43,199 nt of DNA from Xenococcus sp. MO_188.B8 (GCA_030065615.1 JASJDR010000061.1:1-43199); one strand, 5' to 3'. Shown: positions 1-8,765, counted from the first letter of the stretch. Numbers and translations are program-made. Notes: a model not told the origin generated them from the letters alone.

Positions 1-14
1 CAACACTTAATCCT

Positions 15-42
15 GTAAGGGCGATTGGCCAATCGCCCCTAC
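15..42. repeat. 28-bp palindromic repeat
   Basis: Two 14-bp arms (15-28 and 29-42) are inverted copies with one mismatch (position 18 against 39). The form is GTA-GGGCGATTGG followed by its complement. It resembles the perfect palindrome at 15461-15488, which has the same length and the same GTAGGG ends, so both look like members of one dispersed short-palindrome family. It lies downstream of the glycosyltransferase on the minus strand, where the hairpin could affect mRNA 3' ends. No T-run follows. Confidence 0.6.
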
Positions 43-198
43 CAACACGATCTGTTGTGAACACAATTTAATTCGGTATTATTTGCAATGTTTTTAAACA
101 AGAGATACCAAGTAATTTAAAGCACTCGTGGCATAATACTCTAAATTATTACTACTGGGTTATCGGGAAATTCTTGTTTAAAAACTAATTCCTAATCC

Positions 199-1200
199 CT
201 AATCTTTGCTAACAATATTTCTAATACGATAAATAGGTTTTCTTTGCGATTCATGATAAGTTCGCATTAACAACTCAGAAACTAAGCCAAAACAAAAAAG
301 TTGAATGCCAGTTAAAACTAATAAAACAGCAAGAATCAACAAAGGGCGATCGCCAATATTAGCATCAAAAACGAACTTAATCAGAGTTAAATAGAGACCA
401 ATTCCAATTCCTAAAACAAAAGAAATCATTCCTCCTAAACCAAAAACATGCATGGGACGAGTCAGGAATTTTTTCATAAAAAAGATGGTAAACAAATCCA
501 TCAGCACCCGAATAGTTCGCCCCAAACCATATTTGCTCTTCCCGAAACGACGAGCATGATGACGTACCGGAATTTCCGCAATTTTGGCTCCTTCGATAAA
601 AGCTAAAGCTGGTAAAAAACGATGTAATTCCCCATAAAGATTCATATCTGCAACTAATTCTGCACGATAAGCTTTCAAAGAACAGCCATAGTCATGAATT
701 TTGACCTCTGTAACGTTACCAATCAGCCAGTTAGCAATCTTCGAAGGTAATAACCGAGTCAAGGCAGCATCTTGTCTTTTTTTCCGCCAACCACTTACCA
801 AATCATACCCTTCATCGAGTTTTGCCAGTAACAAAGGAATATCAGCCGGATCATTTTGCAAATCTCCATCAAGAGTGACAATGACTTGACCTGCCGCGGC
901 TTCAAAACCTGCTGCCATTGCTGGGGTTTGACCATAGTTACGTCGCAGAATTAAGGCTTTGAGATCGCTACGCTGTTTAGCGATCTCAGTTAAAATCTGT
1001 GTCGAACCATCTACCGAGCCATCATCTATGCAGATAATTTCGTAACTTAATTGAGTTGGTTCCAAGGCATCAGCGATCGCCTGTATTAAAGCTGGAATAC
1101 TATCTGCTTCATTGTAAACAGGGACAACTACAGATAAATCTGGAGTGGGAGAAACTTTGACCTTGATCGCAACATTATTCTGAGGAAAAGAAGATGCCAT
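199..1200 (-). CDS. Family 2 glycosyltransferase, polyprenyl-phosphate sugar transferase type
   Basis: Transfers a sugar from a nucleotide sugar, probably onto a polyprenyl phosphate at the cytoplasmic membrane (GT2, DPM1/GtrB/ArnC-like group). The protein has 333 residues, the usual length. An N-terminal GT-A domain shows VVPVYNE (25-31), DDGS (59-62), the metal-binding DGD (111-113) and a basic RRFGKSKYG motif (217-225) typical of this group. Two C-terminal membrane helices follow (about 252-275 and 283-306). The true acceptor and sugar cannot be read from the sequence. Neighbours do not form an obvious glycan operon: the next gene upstream on the same strand is a tiny basic protein. The start at 1200 gives a full N-terminus. 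The family call is firm, the substrate unknown. Confidence 0.9.
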   Translation of the reverse strand: MASSFPQNNVAIKVKVSPTPDLSVVVPVYNEADSIPALIQAIADALEPTQLSYEIICIDDGSVDGSTQILTEIAKQRSDLKALILRRNYGQTPAMAAGFEAAAGQVIVTLDGDLQNDPADIPLLLAKLDEGYDLVSGWRKKRQDAALTRLLPSKIANWLIGNVTEVKIHDYGCSLKAYRAELVADMNLYGELHRFLPALAFIEGAKIAEIPVRHHARRFGKSKYGLGRTIRVLMDLFTIFFMKKFLTRPMHVFGLGGMISFVLGIGIGLYLTLIKFVFDANIGDRPLLILAVLLVLTGIQLFCFGLVSELLMRTYHESQRKPIYRIRNIVSKD

Positions 1201-1340
1201 GGATACTTGTTGTAAAAATTGACTATAAAAAAATTGCCCTTAACTATTTTAAGAATCTTACCTCAGCAAGAATTCTCAAATCAGTCGAGAACAATGAAAT
1301 CATAAAATTAGAAAAAATAACATGTTGATCGGCAACAAAA

Positions 1341-1499
1341 TTAAGAATCAGTACTTTCCGAAGTTTTTGATTCACTGTCTTCTTGTGTGTTCTGGAAACT
1401 TCTAAAGTTTTTATTGCGTCCCGTCTTCTTTTTGAACTGTTTAGCATAAGCTCTATTTCGAGCAGCTTTTTCTTTTTTGATATTTCTTCTTTTGGCCAT
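1341..1499 (-). CDS. Small basic Lys/Arg-rich protein (52 aa)
   Basis: A 52-residue reading frame starts with ATG at 1499 and ends with TAA at 1341. The protein begins MAKRRNIKKEKAARNRAYAK and continues QFKKKTGRNKNF before an acidic, Ser/Thr-rich tail (EDSESKTSESTDS). The strongly biased composition (basic first 35 residues, acidic tail) and sensible codon use make it a better candidate than the longer open frame over the same bases, which has no coherent composition. Basic small proteins with a MAKRRN start occur in cyanobacteria from memory, but I know no established function. An RNA- or ribosome-associated role would be a guess from charge alone. Confidence 0.65.
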   Translation of the reverse strand: MAKRRNIKKEKAARNRAYAKQFKKKTGRNKNFRSFQNTQEDSESKTSESTDS

Positions 1500-1791
1500 A
1501 AATTACATCTTTCCTTCAATACAAAAAATGCCTCTGGAAAAGTTTCTGGGGAATTCGTCGCTATACTCCGATAGGATCGAGTGTTAGATGCTAGGTAGAA
1601 TGGGAAATTGATCCCAAAACCTAACTCCTAATACCTATCGGTGCTGCTTGTCCTCATTCAATTGATTTGATTTCCAGAAGCCTAACTTTCATGAAACCTA
1701 CTTACAATATTTTAAACAGCTTGAAGCTCTAAGTTGGATTTAATTTCCTCACTAGAGGGGTAAAGAGCTTATCGCTAATTGCGAAGCAATT

Positions 1792-2079
1792 TTAGACTCG
1801 AAAACTTTTGCGAGCACCGCCACCAGAACGATTATTTTCGCGAGGTTTTGCTTGATTCACTTTGAGAGTTCTACCTACCCACTCTGCGCCGTCTAAAGCG
1901 TCAATTGCCGCAGATTCCTCATCTTTTGTTGACATTTCTACAAAAGCGAAACCTCTTTTGCGACCAGATTCGCGATCTGTTGGCAGATGAACTCGTGTAA
2001 CTTTTCCGTATTCAGAAAATACTTCTTCTAGGTCTTCTTTCCCTAAGTCATAGTCGAGATTACCTACATAAATTGACAT
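1792..2079 (-). CDS. Cyanobacterial RRM RNA-binding protein
   Basis: Single RNA-recognition-motif protein of 95 residues that binds single-stranded RNA; this family in cyanobacteria is often cold- or stress-induced and can guide mRNA localisation. RNP2 is IYVGNL (3-8) and RNP1 is RGFAFVEM (42-49), both canonical. The short tail (about 84-95) keeps a Gly stretch, RSGGGARKSFRV, as in the Rbp group with a reduced glycine tail. The gene sits alone; about 218 bp of noncoding sequence separates it from larE upstream, room for a structured leader, though I could not identify a specific thermosensor. Just downstream, 1777-1791 holds a 6-bp hairpin (AATTGC/GCAATT, loop GAA) without a T-run. Confidence 0.93.
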   Translation of the reverse strand: MSIYVGNLDYDLGKEDLEEVFSEYGKVTRVHLPTDRESGRKRGFAFVEMSTKDEESAAIDALDGAEWVGRTLKVNQAKPRENNRSGGGARKSFRV

Positions 2080-2297
2080 AATTTGTGTCTCCTGGAATTA
2101 GATGCTTGTGGAGATACAAGATTTCGGACAAAAAAGCTTATCAATACTTTATGGAATAAACCTATCAATACTGAATACCAACTCGAATTACCGACTCTCA
2201 TTCTCAAAGAGAATGATAACACTTTAACTTCAGTTCGTACATTGCAGTCAGATTTAAGCATTTGTCCCAATCTTCATCAATTATTGGGCAAAGTTAC

Positions 2298-3119
2298 TTA
2301 TTTAGCTGTAATCAGTTGATTCAATTTCCCACTGCGATAGCCTTCGAGATCCAAGGTCACAAAATGAAACCCGAATCCTTGAAAAGCAGCAACTACTTGC
2401 GATAAATCCGTATTAAGCACAAATTTCTGAATATCTGCAGCTGGTAACTCAATCTTAGCTGTATCTCCTTGCGATCGCACCCTCAGATTCTGGTATCCTA
2501 GTTGCCGTAAATAGATTTCTGCTCTGCCTACCCTTTGGAGTTTGGCAACTGTGATCTCTTCTCCATAGGGGAAACGCGAGCTCAAACAGGGTTGAGCGGG
2601 CTTATTCCACCAACTAAGTCCCAAGTAACGGGAAATCTCTCGGACTTCTGCTTTGCTCACACCGATTTCTGCTAAAGGAGATCTTGTCCCTCTTTCTTTA
2701 GCTGCTTGAATTCCCGGGCGATAGTCTTGCAAGTCATCAGAATTTATGCCGTCTACCACGTAGTTATAGCCCCTCTTTTGGGCCAAAGGTTTTAAGGTAT
2801 CGTGGAGTTCACTTTTACAGAAATAGCAACGATTAATGGGGTTAGAAGTATAGTCAGGATTATCCATTTCCTGAGTTGAGACCAACTCTTGCTTAATCCC
2901 AATATGCTCTGCTTGTAGTTGTGACTCTGCCAACTCTTCTGGTAACAGGGAAGGGGAAACCGCCGTCACCGCCAAAGCGCGATCGCCTAATACATCATAA
3001 GCTATTTTAGCGACTAAACTACTATCAACACCTCCAGAATAAGCGATCAAGGCTCGCTCCATTTTGTTAAATAAATCTTTAAGTTGCTCTAACTTTTCTT
3101 TGGTGGTTAAAATCGCCAT
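2298..3119 (-). CDS. larE: LarE-like ATP-dependent sulfur transferase (PP-loop)
   Basis: 273 residues of the LarE family, which adenylates a carboxylate of a pyridinium dinucleotide and supplies sulfur for the nickel-pincer nucleotide cofactor. The PP-loop SGGVDSS is at 28-34. Three cysteines, C98 and C101 (CYFC) plus C178 (PCLSSR), match the three-cysteine form thought to hold an iron-sulfur cluster rather than the single sacrificial cysteine form. The larB and larC partners are not in the window, so the role here is inferred by family only. The gene runs divergently from cytM with 180 bp between them. The start ATG at 3119 gives a normal N-terminus. Confidence 0.88.
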   Translation of the reverse strand: MAILTTKEKLEQLKDLFNKMERALIAYSGGVDSSLVAKIAYDVLGDRALAVTAVSPSLLPEELAESQLQAEHIGIKQELVSTQEMDNPDYTSNPINRCYFCKSELHDTLKPLAQKRGYNYVVDGINSDDLQDYRPGIQAAKERGTRSPLAEIGVSKAEVREISRYLGLSWWNKPAQPCLSSRFPYGEEITVAKLQRVGRAEIYLRQLGYQNLRVRSQGDTAKIELPAADIQKFVLNTDLSQVVAAFQGFGFHFVTLDLEGYRSGKLNQLITAK

Positions 3120-3299
3120 TACACAATGATTTTATAAATCTTTACAGAAGATCTAGCAAGTTACTTTGAATGAATCTAAAATTATTTTAACTAAATAGAG
3201 ACCAGATTCTCTATATACGGACTTGATTAGTTGGTCTAGAAATCTTAAGCTATCTTAGTGAACGAAAATAAATTTAAGTAAACTTTTTATAAAATTCCA

Positions 3300-3677
3300 G
3301 TGAATAACCAGATAATACAGCCACATAACTGGTCGCAGCAACTATTAAAGATAGTTGCTGCTTTAATGCTGATTTCTGCAATTTGCTTCCTGGGAATCTA
3401 TTGGTACCATAACGAAGATCCTTACAGCCAAGAAGTTTTAGCCCTAGAAGGCGATGTGAGTAACGGTCGTGATATTTTTCGCATCAATTGTGCAGCATGT
3501 CACGGAATAACAGCCGATGGGAATGTTGGCCCTAGTTTAAGAAATATTGCTAAAAGAAAATCAAAAATAGATCTGATTAATCAAGTAGTTAGTGGTGATA
3601 CTCCACCAATGCCCAAATTCAAACCCAATAGTCAAGAAATGGCTGACTTGTTGAGCTATCTAGAGCAAATTCAATGA
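3300..3677 (+). CDS. cytM: Cytochrome cM, membrane-anchored class I c-type cytochrome
   Basis: 125 residues. A signal-anchor helix at about 15-36 is followed by a haem domain with CAACH at 64-68 and a Met ligand in the PPMPKF stretch (M104). The tail SQEMADLLSYLEQIQ is as I remember CytM proteins. In cyanobacteria CytM is a low-potential membrane cytochrome linked to regulation of photosynthetic and respiratory electron flow, notably in photomixotrophy. The start codon is GTG at 3300; no ATG upstream gives a better N-terminus. It is monocistronic by layout, with tRNA-Gln convergent downstream. Confidence 0.88.
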   Translation: MNNQIIQPHNWSQQLLKIVAALMLISAICFLGIYWYHNEDPYSQEVLALEGDVSNGRDIFRINCAACHGITADGNVGPSLRNIAKRKSKIDLINQVVSGDTPPMPKFKPNSQEMADLLSYLEQIQ

Positions 3678-3748
3678 GTATCAGGGAACAGTTAGGATAC
3701 AGGAGGTATTTTTCTTTCCTTACTCTTGGTTTTTACTTGCTTAGATAA

Positions 3749-3820
3749 CTGGGGCGCTAGGATTCGAACCTAGGAATGCCGAGACCAAAACCCGGTGCCT
3801 TACCGCTTGGCGACGCCCCA
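3749..3820 (-). tRNA. tRNA-Gln (anticodon TTG)
   Basis: A 72-nt cloverleaf is readable on the minus strand. The acceptor stem TGGGGCG pairs with CGCCCCA, followed by discriminator G. The anticodon stem CCGGG/CTCGG (one G-U pair) encloses the loop TTTTGGT with anticodon TTG at 3786-3788. The T-arm is CCTAGGTTCGAATCCTAGG-like. CCA is not encoded. This is the usual single glutamine tRNA of cyanobacteria. Confidence 0.95.
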
Positions 3821-4055
3821 CCGACTTAACCTCGAACATAATAGCAATTTTTACCCCTATTTTGTCAAGCTTTCTGTTCAAATTTTTTTGCAGTGATTGA
3901 TAATCGTCGTTACACTCTGAAGATATTGGGTTTTAGGGGATAATTAAAGGTTGTAGAGTTAGGTTTTAGGTGGAAATGCAGTTATTGATTAAATAAACTA
4001 GGATCTTTTCTAAAATCAACCTAACGCCACCCTGGAGGGGTCTGGTCAAAATTCA

Positions 4056-5450
4056 ATGTCTGACAGTTTATCCTCGCAACAAATTTGGAATCAAGTTTTA
4101 GAACGATTAGAAAAGCAGTTAAGTCGCCCAACTTTTGAAACTTGGATTAAAACAGCGACAGTTCTTCGCTTGCAAGATAATTGTTTGACGATTTGTACTC
4201 CTAATCCTTTTATTCTTAATCATCTACAAAAACACTATCTCAAAATTGTTAGTGATACGGTCAAAGAGATTGTGGGTCACACTCTCGAAATTCGTTTTAC
4301 TGTGGCGCAAGGAGATAATACTGCTTGGATAGATGTTGATAATCCAGTTAATCACAATATTCGAGAACCAAATATTGCGTCTGCCCTCCTAAAGCCTACG
4401 GAATTAAATCCTAAATATACCTTTTATCGCTTTGTCGTCGGACCTACTAATCGGATGGCTCATGCTGCTGCTTTGGCAGTTGCAGAATCACCAGGGCGAG
4501 ATTTTAATCCTTTATTTCTTTCTGGGGGAGTTGGCTTAGGAAAAACCCATTTGATGCAAGCTATTGGGCATTATCATCTAGAAATTAGTCAACAAGCACG
4601 GGTGTTTTATGTCTCAACTGAACAGTTTACTAATGATTTGATTGCTGCCATTCGTAACGATAATATGCAGAGTTTTCGCGAACATTATCGTAACGCCGAT
4701 ATTTTACTAATTGATGATATTCAATTTATTGAGGATAAGGAATATACCCAAGAAGAATTTTTCCATACCTTTAATACTCTTTACGAAGCAGGGAAACAGG
4801 TTGTTTTAGCAAGCGATCGCCCACCGAATCAAATTTCTAAGCTCCAGGAAAGGCTCATTTCCCGGTTTTCTATGGGTTTAATTGCTGATGTTCAAGCCCC
4901 AGATTTAGAAACTCGCATGGCAATTTTACAAAAAAAAGCGGAATACGAAAATATTCGTTTACCCAAAGAAACCATTGAATATATTGCTACCCGTTGTACT
5001 TCCAATATTCGGGAATTAGAAGGGGCTTTAATAAGAGCGATCGCCTATATGTCGATTTCGGGGTTGCCGATGACAGTAGAGCATATTGCGCCTGTGCTAA
5101 ATCCCCCCGTAGAAACAGTAGCGACTTCCCCCGAAATCATTCTCCAAGTGATCTCACAAGAGTTAAAAGTTTCGATTGAAGATCTTAAAAGTAGTTCTCG
5201 TCGTCGTGAAATCAGCTCCGCCAGACAAATTGGCATGTATTTGATGCGTCAACATACCGATCTTAGCTTGCCTCGTATTGGTGAAGAATTCGGCGGTAAA
5301 GACCATACCACTGTCATGTATAGTTGTGACAAAATTGCTAAACAAATTGAGAAGGACCGCCAAATCAGAGAAAATATTTCTCAACTCAGCGATCGCATTA
5401 ATTTCATGAGTCAGAGAGACCCCGCCGTAAAACGACGGGGCTTCCTCTGA
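4056..5450 (+). CDS. dnaA: Chromosomal replication initiator DnaA
   Basis: 464-residue AAA+ initiator that binds DnaA boxes and melts the origin. Domain I is at 1-85, with a short linker to about 118. The AAA+ core has Walker [10 protein letters not shown] (157-165) and Walker B LLIDDIQF (217-224). Domain IV carries the box-binding signature with DHTTV at 416-420. The last eleven residues (454-464, [11 protein letters not shown]) are encoded by a palindromic repeat (5411-5450), so the native C-terminus was probably replaced or extended. I found no clear DnaA-box cluster in 3840-4055 and no dnaN next door, so no origin is called. GGAGGGG at 4035-4041 lies about 14 nt before the ATG, farther than a standard Shine-Dalgarno. 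Confidence 0.97.
   Translation: MSDSLSSQQIWNQVLERLEKQLSRPTFETWIKTATVLRLQDNCLTICTPNPFILNHLQKHYLKIVSDTVKEIVGHTLEIRFTVAQGDNTAWIDVDNPVNHNIREPNIASALLKPTELNPKYTFYRFVVGPTNRMAHAAALAVAESPGRDFNPLFLSGGVGLGKTHLMQAIGHYHLEISQQARVFYVSTEQFTNDLIAAIRNDNMQSFREHYRNADILLIDDIQFIEDKEYTQEEFFHTFNTLYEAGKQVVLASDRPPNQISKLQERLISRFSMGLIADVQAPDLETRMAILQKKAEYENIRLPKETIEYIATRCTSNIRELEGALIRAIAYMSISGLPMTVEHIAPVLNPPVETVATSPEIILQVISQELKVSIEDLKSSSRRREISSARQIGMYLMRQHTDLSLPRIGEEFGGKDHTTVMYSCDKIAKQIEKDRQIRENISQLSDRINFMSQRDPAVKRRGFL
5411..5450. repeat. Palindromic repeat forming the end of dnaA
   Basis: A hairpin with arms 5420-5428 (CCCCGCCGT) and 5432-5440 (ACGACGGGG), one mismatch, loop AAA, is followed by CTTCCTCTGA. The same GAGGAAGCC and CGTCGTTTTA pieces recur near 7620 and 15240, and a related TTTTACGGCGGGG piece near 7855. 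It is therefore a dispersed repeat unit, possibly an end or solo remnant of an IS200/IS605-type element. It supplies the last codons and the stop of dnaA, and its hairpin could also help end the transcript. Confidence 0.65.
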
Positions 5451-5665
5451 GTTTGTGAAACAAAGTTTTTTATCAAAAAAGATTACAAACAATGCTCAAA
5501 CATTACACTATTGCTTAATATAAAAGATGTAGTAATAGTAATCATTTAGATATCTGGGATTAAAATCTGAGCAGATGAGCGCCAGAAATCACCGTTACCC
5601 GCTCAAAAATTAATAGTTTTTAACCTCAGATAATAAATATTAATCTTTTGCTTTAGTAGAAACAA

Positions 5666-6196
5666 ATGTATCAAAAAATTTTGGTTGCTGTTGATAGCTC
5701 TCCCATTAGCCAGCAAGCTTTTGATAAAGCTTTATTTTTAGCTCAGGAGCTGGGGTCCGATCTCCATCTTATCAATGTCATATTACCAGTAACCCAAGAA
5801 TATCAAGACGCAAGCTTAATCGCTTTTTCTGGTGGCTTTTATCCTGGAGGAATGGATGAAGTAGTCAAAGAAACCTGGTCTAATCTAGAAGCAGCTAGCT
5901 TGAGTTTATTACAGGATTTCTGCGAACAAGCAAAAAAAGCAGGGGTGGGTGCTGAATTAACCCAAAAAATTGGTCAGCCAGACCAGGAGATTGTTGAATT
6001 TGCCAAAGATTGGGAAGCTGACTTAATTGTAATTGGCAGCCACGGAAGAAGAGGATTGAATGAATTAGTCTTAGGAAGCGTTAGTAATTATGTCTTGCAT
6101 CACGTCTCTTGTTCTGTATTACTAGTTCATCCGCAAGTATCATCAGATATTTCTCAAGAATCAGCTAAAATTGCCGATCATAGTAACCCTGTTTAA
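5666..6196 (+). CDS. Universal stress protein (UspA family)
   Basis: 176 residues with one UspA alpha/beta domain. The N-terminus MYQKILVAVDSSPISQQAF is standard. The nucleotide-binding signature G-x2-G-x9-G-S/T is present as GSHGRRGLNELVLGS starting near residue 124, so an ATP-binding Usp is likely. The tail after about 160 is short, polar and unconserved. A biochemical role cannot be assigned beyond stress adaptation. The carbinolamine dehydratase gene follows after 34 bp on the same strand, so co-transcription is possible though no functional link is known. Confidence 0.93.
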   Translation: MYQKILVAVDSSPISQQAFDKALFLAQELGSDLHLINVILPVTQEYQDASLIAFSGGFYPGGMDEVVKETWSNLEAASLSLLQDFCEQAKKAGVGAELTQKIGQPDQEIVEFAKDWEADLIVIGSHGRRGLNELVLGSVSNYVLHHVSCSVLLVHPQVSSDISQESAKIADHSNPV

Positions 6197-6230
6197 TGGT
6201 CAAAAAATTTAATAAATTAACTAAAGAACC

Positions 6231-6578
6231 ATGGAAACATTACTCACAGAAACTTGTGTCCCTTGTCAGGGCTATCTTCCCCCTATCAGCGATGTCGAAA
6301 TGTCTGAATTGATGCCCCAAATTCCTGATTGGGATATTGTAGAAGAGAATGGGGAAAAGCATCTTCAACGAAGTTATCAATTTTCTGATTTTAAGTCAGC
6401 TTTGAATTTTACCAACCGTGTTGGAGAAGAAGCGGAAACAGCAGGACATCATCCTGTATTAGTAACAGAATGGGGTAAGGTTACGGTAATCTGGTGGACT
6501 CATGCGATTAATGGATTACATCGTAACGACTTTGTGATGGCAGCTAAAACAGATGAGGCTTTTCGGACTAGTAGCTAA
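6231..6578 (+). CDS. Pterin-4a-carbinolamine dehydratase
   Basis: 115 residues. The enzyme dehydrates 4a-hydroxytetrahydropterin during pterin recycling. The catalytic histidines are visible: H73-H74-P75 (AGHHP) and H91 (WWTHAINGLHRND), with the conserved GL and D100. The N-terminal 20 residues (METLLTETCVPCQGYLPPIS) carry a CxxC but are outside the core fold; such a short extension is common in bacterial members. No phenylalanine hydroxylase lies nearby, and many cyanobacterial copies have an uncertain physiological partner (a role in molybdopterin or RuBisCO biogenesis has been suggested for relatives). Confidence 0.93.
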   Translation: METLLTETCVPCQGYLPPISDVEMSELMPQIPDWDIVEENGEKHLQRSYQFSDFKSALNFTNRVGEEAETAGHHPVLVTEWGKVTVIWWTHAINGLHRNDFVMAAKTDEAFRTSS

Positions 6579-6946
6579 AAGTAAGAATCGGGGGATTAAA
6601 CCGCATTGAGGTTGAAAACTATAGTTGTTGTAATTGTTGAGGTCAAAAGGGAAAGAGTAAAGGTTAAAAGTAAATGTTGGTAAAGGATCTAGACTTTTAT
6701 TCAACCAGCTTAGACCTTAGAAATAATGACGAAGAGATGTTCAAAACTTCAGTTGAGTAATTATCCCCTGTCCTCTGCTTCCTGTTTCCTGGATGAAAAT
6801 TAATAAATCAAGTTGAAAACCGCCACAAATTTTGCGTCAAAGCTATGATCGGAAAAATCAAATTGTATGATTTGAGATTAATTTAGTGATCTATTAATTG
6901 ATCATTGCTAATTGCTTACTGCTTAACACCTAAAAACTTGCCGACG
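6579..6946. other. Intergenic, no gene recognised
   Basis: AT-rich stretch between the dehydratase gene and the SH3b gene. Short A/G-rich direct repeats (for example AAAGGTTAAAAGTAAA) are visible near 6640-6680, but there is no convincing gene, RNA or terminator. A 62-codon frame on the minus strand has no coding character. Confidence 0.5.
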
Positions 6947-7495
6947 ATGACAAAACGAACTTGGGTTAGTACAATCTCCACTGTTGTTCAATTTATTCTA
7001 GGTTTTATATTAGGAGTAGCCCTGATCGCTGCTGTTGGTGCTGGCATAGCCTATTATTACTTTACAAAAATGTCCTCTCATGTACCAAAAAAGCCTGTAT
7101 ATGAAGAGGAAACAAAGTCATTCTCCTCAAATCAAAAGGATACTGTACCAAAAGAAAATTCTTCAATTACACCAGAATCAACTACAGAACCAAAACTAAT
7201 ACCCAAAGCTACTCCAGAACCTGAGCCGATTCCAGAGCCAGAACCAGAACCTGAGCCGATTCCAGAACCAGAACCAGAACTACCACCCAATGCTTATTTT
7301 GCCCGAGTTACTTGGCCTCAAGGCTTAAGTTTACGAGCTGAACCATCATTAAATGCAGAGCGTATTGGGGGAATTGGTTTTAATGCCAAGATTATTATTC
7401 TTGAGTATAGTTCCGATAAAAAATGGCAAAGAATCCGCATTCCTGAAAGTCAGCGGGAAGGTTGGGTAAAAGCAGGAAACGTTAAGAAGGAATAA
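6947..7495 (+). CDS. Membrane-anchored SH3b-domain protein with Pro/Glu linker
   Basis: 182 residues from ATG at 6947. An upstream in-frame TTG at 6905 is possible but would add a poor sequence before MTKRTWV. One membrane helix (about 13-38) is followed by a polar stretch, a rigid PEPEPIPEP-type linker (about 80-114) and a bacterial SH3 domain (about 118-180). The domain has the usual SLRAEPSLNAERIG turn and ends with GWVKAGNV. The layout suggests an SH3b domain held in the periplasm at a distance from the inner membrane, perhaps to bind peptidoglycan. The linker repeats are also repetitive in DNA. Exact ligand unknown. Confidence 0.8.
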   Translation: MTKRTWVSTISTVVQFILGFILGVALIAAVGAGIAYYYFTKMSSHVPKKPVYEEETKSFSSNQKDTVPKENSSITPESTTEPKLIPKATPEPEPIPEPEPEPEPIPEPEPELPPNAYFARVTWPQGLSLRAEPSLNAERIGGIGFNAKIIILEYSSDKKWQRIRIPESQREGWVKAGNVKKE

Positions 7496-7589
7496 CAAAT
7501 ACTTGTCCTCCTCTGCCGGGAAGGAGGTATCTTAATTTATTTGTAGCACTTAAGAGGTTATTTATTGTAATATTCCCCCATTCTGCCAC

Positions 7590-7930
7590 TACTTTCCTTG
7601 CATCGGATGCTTCACGAAGTCAGAGGAAGCCGAGGGGCTGATTCAGTCGTCTCTTGATGAGCGTTCCCTTCTCTTGGTGCGCGACGCGAAGCTAGCGCTA
7701 AAGCATACCGCTCCGCATATCCTTTAGGGCGTCTCTTGGTCAGCATTCCCTTGCCCAGAACACGGAGCTGGGTAAACGGAGGAAACCGCAGCGGGGTCGT
7801 TTATACCCAAATGCGATGGGTACAAGCACCGCATAGTTTGGTGCACCGCTTTTACGGCGGGGTCTTTCTGACGGAGCCGAAAATCCTAAACACATAACAG
7901 TGAAAAGGTGAGCTTCGCACTCACACAAGA
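7590..7930. repeat. Cluster of dispersed short palindromic repeats
   Basis: GC-rich patchwork in an AT-rich genome. Units recognisable elsewhere in the window are CAGAGGAAGCC (also near 5440 and 15240), GCGACGCGAAGCTAG (34060, 36260), GCTAAAGCATACCGCTCCGC (40690), CCCAGAACACGGAGCTGGG (twice near 36380-36420) and a TTTTACGGCGGGGTC piece. Open frames across this block are repeat translations, not genes. Confidence 0.7.
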
Positions 7931-8016
7931 TAAATAAATTATGTATTTTTCCTTTGGGTCTTAGTCTTAAAAGCTAAGTTAAAAGGATTAAGATCCTTCC
8001 TATCGTATAAAATCTT

Positions 8017-8112
8017 ATGACTTCTCACGAATTATTTACTTTGGCTATTTTACTCAGTCCTGGAATGTTGCTTTCTGTTTTGATTATGTTTACCTTTGCC
8101 AAAGGTGGCTAG
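8017..8112 (+). CDS. Single-helix membrane peptide (31 aa), hypothetical
   Basis: A 31-residue frame starts with ATG at 8017 and ends with TAG. It reads MTSHELFTLAILLSPGMLLS followed by VLIMFTFAKGG: a short polar start, one hydrophobic helix with a central Pro-Gly, and a short basic/Gly tail. Size and layout are like the tiny one-helix subunits of cyanobacterial photosynthetic and NDH complexes, but it does not match PsaM, PsbM, PsbT, PetN, PetL or Psb30 as I remember them. AT-rich TATCGTATAAAAT just upstream could be a promoter -10 region. Identity unknown; whether it is translated needs ribosome-profiling or conservation data. Confidence 0.5.
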   Translation: MTSHELFTLAILLSPGMLLSVLIMFTFAKGG

Positions 8113-8160
8113 CTTCTTGATAATCTGAGGTTTGCTTTAGTATGAGCATATCTTAAAATG

Positions 8161-8217
8161 GCGATCTCGCAAAACGAGGCCCTGCGCACCCCGCGTAGCG
8201 AATTTCTTCGAGATCGC
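8161..8217. repeat. Imperfect palindrome with GCGATCTCG ends
   Basis: GCGATCTCG at 8161-8169 is the inverse of CGAGATCGC at 8209-8217. The interior contains ACGAGGCCCTGCGCACC. A related unit, GCGATCTCG-n-CGAGGCACTGCG, is inserted in the dioxygenase gene near 40115-40140, and another lies at 29358-29405, so this is a dispersed repeat family. Confidence 0.6.
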
Positions 8218-8474
8218 GCCCTTCAGATATATCTTTTAGGATTAATCCATATCAACTGATTACTAATCTACTTATATGATAAATGTAAAAAAATAGGATA
8301 AATATCTTTAAAGGTTTAACCCATATTATTGAATTAAGTTATTGAATTAAGTTGATTTCTATCTAATTAGAATTGCGAGATCAAAAAATAATCTAGACTA
8401 TCAGATTTTTTACTTTTTATTTCTATTGTAATGACAGTAAATAACACTAAAAAAATCATTAACAATCAACAATC

Positions 8475-8765
8475 ATGAAAAATTTATCTTTAATCGTAAC
8501 TCTTGGTCTGATTACTCTTGTGGGTGCTTTTGCTCCAGTAAATGCTCAAACTCCTGAAGGAGATTCTCTAGAAACTTCTGAACAGAACTACATCATCGAT
8601 CCTACAACTGGAGAAAAAATTGATCCGGCAACTGGCGCAGTAATTGAAGAAGCTGAAGAAGTAGTCGGGGAAGGAGATACAGAAGTAATGGAAGAAGGTG
8701 CGGTTATCGTCGAACCTGATGCAGAATCTGCTTCCGAAACTGTAGAAGAAGTCCCTGCACAATAA
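8475..8765 (+). CDS. Secreted acidic protein, hypothetical (96 aa)
   Basis: A classic signal peptide (MKNLSLIVTLGLITLVGAF, cut after about residue 24, VNA-Q) precedes a very acidic 70-residue mature part. Two near-repeats are visible, IIDPTTGEKIDP and IDPATGAVIEE, followed by a Glu/Val-rich tail with no cysteine. The low-complexity acidic composition suggests an intrinsically disordered periplasmic or surface protein, possibly binding cations. No family is recognised. A good terminator hairpin lies about 85 bp downstream. Confidence 0.75.
   Translation: MKNLSLIVTLGLITLVGAFAPVNAQTPEGDSLETSEQNYIIDPTTGEKIDPATGAVIEEAEEVVGEGDTEVMEEGAVIVEPDAESASETVEEVPAQ

Noticed and set aside
2083..2319. 78-codon frame on the plus strand upstream of the RRM gene
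   Set aside because: It starts in the RRM gene's ribosome-site region, ends inside larE, and has no coherent domain; most likely leader/intergenic DNA.
3840..4055. Replication origin upstream of dnaA
   Set aside because: No cluster of TTATCCACA-like boxes and no dnaN nearby; the call cannot be supported.
7590..7930. Possible CRISPR array in a repeat-rich stretch
   Set aside because: Repeat units are palindromic, unequal and scattered; there is no regular repeat-spacer pattern and no cas gene in the window.
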